Below, piece by piece: positions 61,631 through 64,000 of a DNA stretch of 64,000 bases. Origin of the DNA: Lithospermum erythrorhizon (lineage: Eukaryota; Streptophyta; Magnoliopsida; Boraginales; Boraginaceae). Every line of letters begins with the position of its first letter. Position 1 is the stretch's first letter. The position numbers and the translations under genes are program-made. Location of the stretch: the NCBI GenBank assembly GCA_019722365.1, contig JADFUC010001981.1, forward strand, positions 1 through 64,000. Direction: 5' to 3'. The notes below the pieces were generated by a model, which was not told where the DNA came from, did no database searches, and worked only from the letters and a program-made list of their open reading frames with translations.

Positions 61631-62060
61631 TCAAAAGCTTATGCTAACTATTGCGTAAATAAGGCAGGAAGGAAGTATTTTTCGATCACCAAGAAAATGA
61701 ATTTCAGGTAAGCCCTGACTAGAAATCACGATCTCCTTACGATGACAATCAATCATGGCATGATGTTTTTCCAACCAATCCATACCCAGAATAATATTGA
61801 AGTCCATCATTTCCAAATGGCAAATCCATATTAAATTTGCGATTTTCTATACTTAAAGGACAAATTCTTAAGTATTTCGTAAATCGAATGCATTCTCCTA
61901 ATGTGAGTATCAAACACAAGGGGAAAGGAAAGAATTTCTCGAGATAGAGGAATATGATGTGAAAAACTTGTGGAGACAAAGGAATGCGTTGTCTCCAGAA
62001 TCAAATAAAACTTTAACTTCTTTCCCAAATAAAGATAAGGTACCTGTAACAACTTTGGGT
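61631..62060 (-). pseudogene. gypsy aspartic protease fragment
   Basis: VTGTLSLFGKEVKVLFDSGDNAFL (62050-61985) contains the catalytic DSG, followed later by FNIILGMDWLEKHHAMIDCH (about 61800-61740), the conserved flap-to-C-terminal part before the reverse transcriptase. DSGATHSF is the usual motif, so the residues after DSG are changed. Frameshifts separate the parts. Confidence 0.75.
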
Positions 62061-62224
62061 GAATTTGAGCTTCTCCCGGTAATCAGAATATCCGCCCACG
62101 CCCACACTAACACTACTCGACCACTGTGAGTCTGCCCCCCGATTTTCTTCTCGGCCTCCAAACCGCTCCACCACATCCACCTCGTCCACCTCTAAGAGAT
62201 TGCACTAGTTCAACGCATTTCACA

Positions 62225-62320
62225 ACTACTAATAGCACCCCGAGACCGAGGACAACGAGTAGTAATATGTCCCGTTGCTAACATCGAAAACAAATAGCTT
62301 CTATCGTGACAATTATGTAT
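62225..62320 (-). pseudogene. gypsy gag zinc knuckle relic
   Basis: A minus-strand phrase ATGHITTRCPRSRGAI matches the second half (G-H-X4-C) of a retroviral-type CCHC knuckle. The first two cysteines are scrambled. It is followed (62220-62100) by Gly/Arg-rich sequence typical of the gag-protease linker. Confidence 0.55.
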
Positions 62321-62469
62321 CCTGTATGATAAACACTACCACACGGAAACATCTACCCAACTCGCCTCCCTCTATAATTTCGAGATCCTCCGAACCTGGG
62401 GTAAGACACCGTCGCCGCACGCATCGGCGCCGAGCTAAATCGAGAGCCTGCACAGAGCTTTAACTTGAC

Positions 62470-62890
62470 TCGAGAAAACCGACTTGGTTGTATCAAGGTC
62501 CTTGAACTCAATTTATCCGCCCACCGGCCTCCTAGATATATATTGTTTCCCTTTATTAGCCTCTTACGATCCTCAAATTCAACCTCGGCTCTTTTCTACC
62601 CACGCAACATTTTTCAACCCACACTTGAGAAGTCATTAATGATATCAGATCGAATATCCAAGGTCTTTCCATCAATTTAAATCGCTGAATATTTTTCAGT
62701 ACCAATATGTACATCTGGAAGTAACCGACAAAGTTCATTAAACCTATTTGCATACTCACTAATCGTCCGTCCACCTTGATTTAATTGTGGCGCTTCACCC
62801 AAAGTTAACATGGGTACTGACACAATTTCAAGAAATATTTTTTCACAAAACGCTCCCAAGTCAATCTGGAGCCTATCCACCGGGTAGTTA
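62470..62890 (-). pseudogene. gypsy gag capsid domain fragment
   Basis: FCEKIFLEIVSVPMLTLGEAP, LNQGGRTISEYANRFNELCRLLPD and TEKYSAI (62850-62680) match Retrotrans_gag (F-L--L-QG--TV-EYA--F-EL-R--P). Low-quality continuation to 62560. Gag forms the virus-like particle in the cytoplasm. Confidence 0.75.
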
Positions 62891-64000
62891 AATGGATAAA
62901 TATTTCCCCACTACTACTTTGCTTCTCCATGAAATTGATAAACCGCAAACTTCCATCTCCACTCACCCTCGTCACCCAGGTTCAAATATGGATTCCAAAC
63001 TTTGATAAATTGGAAGTGCTTCGAATTGGAGATTCCCGTCGTAAAATTTGTGGATCCATCTTCAAGAAACCATCAAACATCTACCTTGTAATTCTATATT
63101 TCTCTATATAGAAGCCAGCGCACCTACCGCAATCAAGGACCTGACGCGTCAGCATACGAAAGCAAATGTATACCGTGACGTTATAGGATTTCAGCAATAG
63201 TAGGTTCAGATTTACCTTTTCAATTGGATGGCATTAGCCTCGCTCTCAACACCTACACTCCAAGTCAACGGAGCCTATCCAATCGGCAAGAAGATGGATA
63301 AATATTTCACCAACCACGCAGCTTCTCCATGAAATTATAAACCGCAAACTTCCATCTCAATCCTCACCCTCAATACCATAGGTTCAAATATGGATTCCAA
63401 ATCTTTGATAAATTGAAGCGGAATTGGTGATTCTAAACAAAATTTCAGCGGAGCCATCTCAAGAAACGACCAACATCTACCTTGTAATCTCGATATTTCT
63501 CTCTATGTAGCTGTGCACCTACGCGTTTTATGACGGATTTAAGGTACATGAACAAATAAATGTGTATACTAGTATATTATAGGATTAGCAATAGGAGGTT
63601 CAGATTACATTTTCAATCGGGATTTACACTCAAACCGCTCAACACTCCACACTCCAAGTCAACCTGAGCCTGTCCACCGGTAGTTAAAGATGGATAAATA
63701 TTTCCCCACCAGTCACGTGCTTCTCCATGAAATTGATAAACTGCAAACTTCCATCTTAACTCACCCTCAATACCCATAGGTTCAAATATCGACTCCAAAT
63801 CTGATAAATCATGCTTGAATTGGATTCTCGCTCGTAAAATTTTGGTGGATCCATTTTCAAGAAACGATCAAACATCTTGCCTTTGTAATTGACATTTATA
63901 GGAAGCTGTGCACCTACCGGGTCAGGACGGATTTGGTTGCACATGAAAGCAACAAATGTATACCGCACATTATAGGATTAGCAATGAGGTTCAGATTTAC
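62856..64000 (-). repeat. Tandem triplication of the gag N-terminal region, unit about 400 bp
   Basis: CCAAGTCAA-C-GAGCCT-TCCA begins at 62856, 63260 and 63654 (periods 404 and 394). Each unit continues with GATGGATAAATATTTC-CCA, CTTCTCCATGAAATT, CAAACTTCCATCT, GGTTCAAATAT and TATAGGATT-GCAAT-GAGGTTCAGATT. On the minus strand the units encode KMFDRFLKMDPPKF and GELRWKFAVYQFHGEARDWW, the N-terminal gag capsid part. The rightmost unit has the best reading frames and runs off the window. The left two are more decayed. Confidence 0.85.

Larger units (their letters stand above)
38476..64000 (-). mobile_element. Large Ty3/gypsy (Tekay/Del-like) retrotransposon, runs off the window
   Basis: Minus-strand element: 3' LTR in two pieces (38476-39283 and 57531-58697, about 1.98 kb together), then pol and gag reading leftwards from the right edge. 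The LTR terminus at 58697 (TTATTTCA on plus) is followed by TTTACTCCTACTAAC and the pol-end phrase AAATTTCG-GGCC-GAAATTT, the same arrangement as in the other gypsy-like elements here. The left flank 5-mer is CAAAA (38471-38475). The 5' LTR and primer site lie beyond the right edge. Stops and frameshifts in all domains show it is inactive. Confidence 0.8.

Overview
This is a stretch of nuclear DNA from a flowering plant, most likely a eudicot. It is AT-rich and intron-containing, and it is filled with plant-type transposable elements. There is no bacterial-style gene packing, no operon and no ribosome binding site pattern. Species cannot be fixed from the sequence.

Only one intact cellular gene is visible: a 145-residue, single-exon PR-4/barwin-type secreted defence protein at 3894-4331 (+). 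A second PR-4-like copy lies at the left edge (1-231, -), divergently oriented, with a stop codon just after the first barwin block. A short remnant of another, unrecognised, cellular gene survives in a 1 kb island at 37504-38475.

Everything else that can be identified is mobile DNA, in layers. 5683-8085 is a solo Ty3/gypsy LTR. 9560-10600 is a 3' LINE fragment. 10969-13887 is an older gypsy-like LTR that was itself hit by a solo LTR of a Cassandra-type TRIM (12230-12535, carrying 5S rRNA-like sequence, perfect CTCAA duplication). 14693-18053 is a complete but dead hAT transposon of the TTF-finger type. 18294-20175 holds two TIR/MITE-like elements. 21743-31160 is one LINE interrupted twice, by a deleted Ty1/copia element (22923-25616) and by a solo gypsy LTR (26979-29283, duplication CTTAT). 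31349-37503 is a non-coding, gypsy-like LTR element. 38476-64000 is a large gypsy (Tekay/Del-like) retrotransposon on the minus strand whose 3' LTR is split by a second insertion.

That second insertion (39284-57525) is the most remarkable structure. It is a tandem LTR-INT-LTR-INT-LTR-INT-LTR array with a unit of about 5.45 kb, four LTRs and three non-coding internal domains, all bounded by one perfect 5-bp duplication (CTTCT). Each LTR carries minisatellites whose units fold into perfect hairpins. In the sense RNA several loops are UACG closed by C-G, and an otherwise different solo LTR at 5683-8085 carries the same fold with a UUCG loop. The gag region of the outer gypsy element contains a roughly 400-bp tandem triplication running off the window.

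All retroelement coding regions carry stops and frameshifts, and repeat copies differ by many small indels. Some of this may be age and some may be unpolished sequence.
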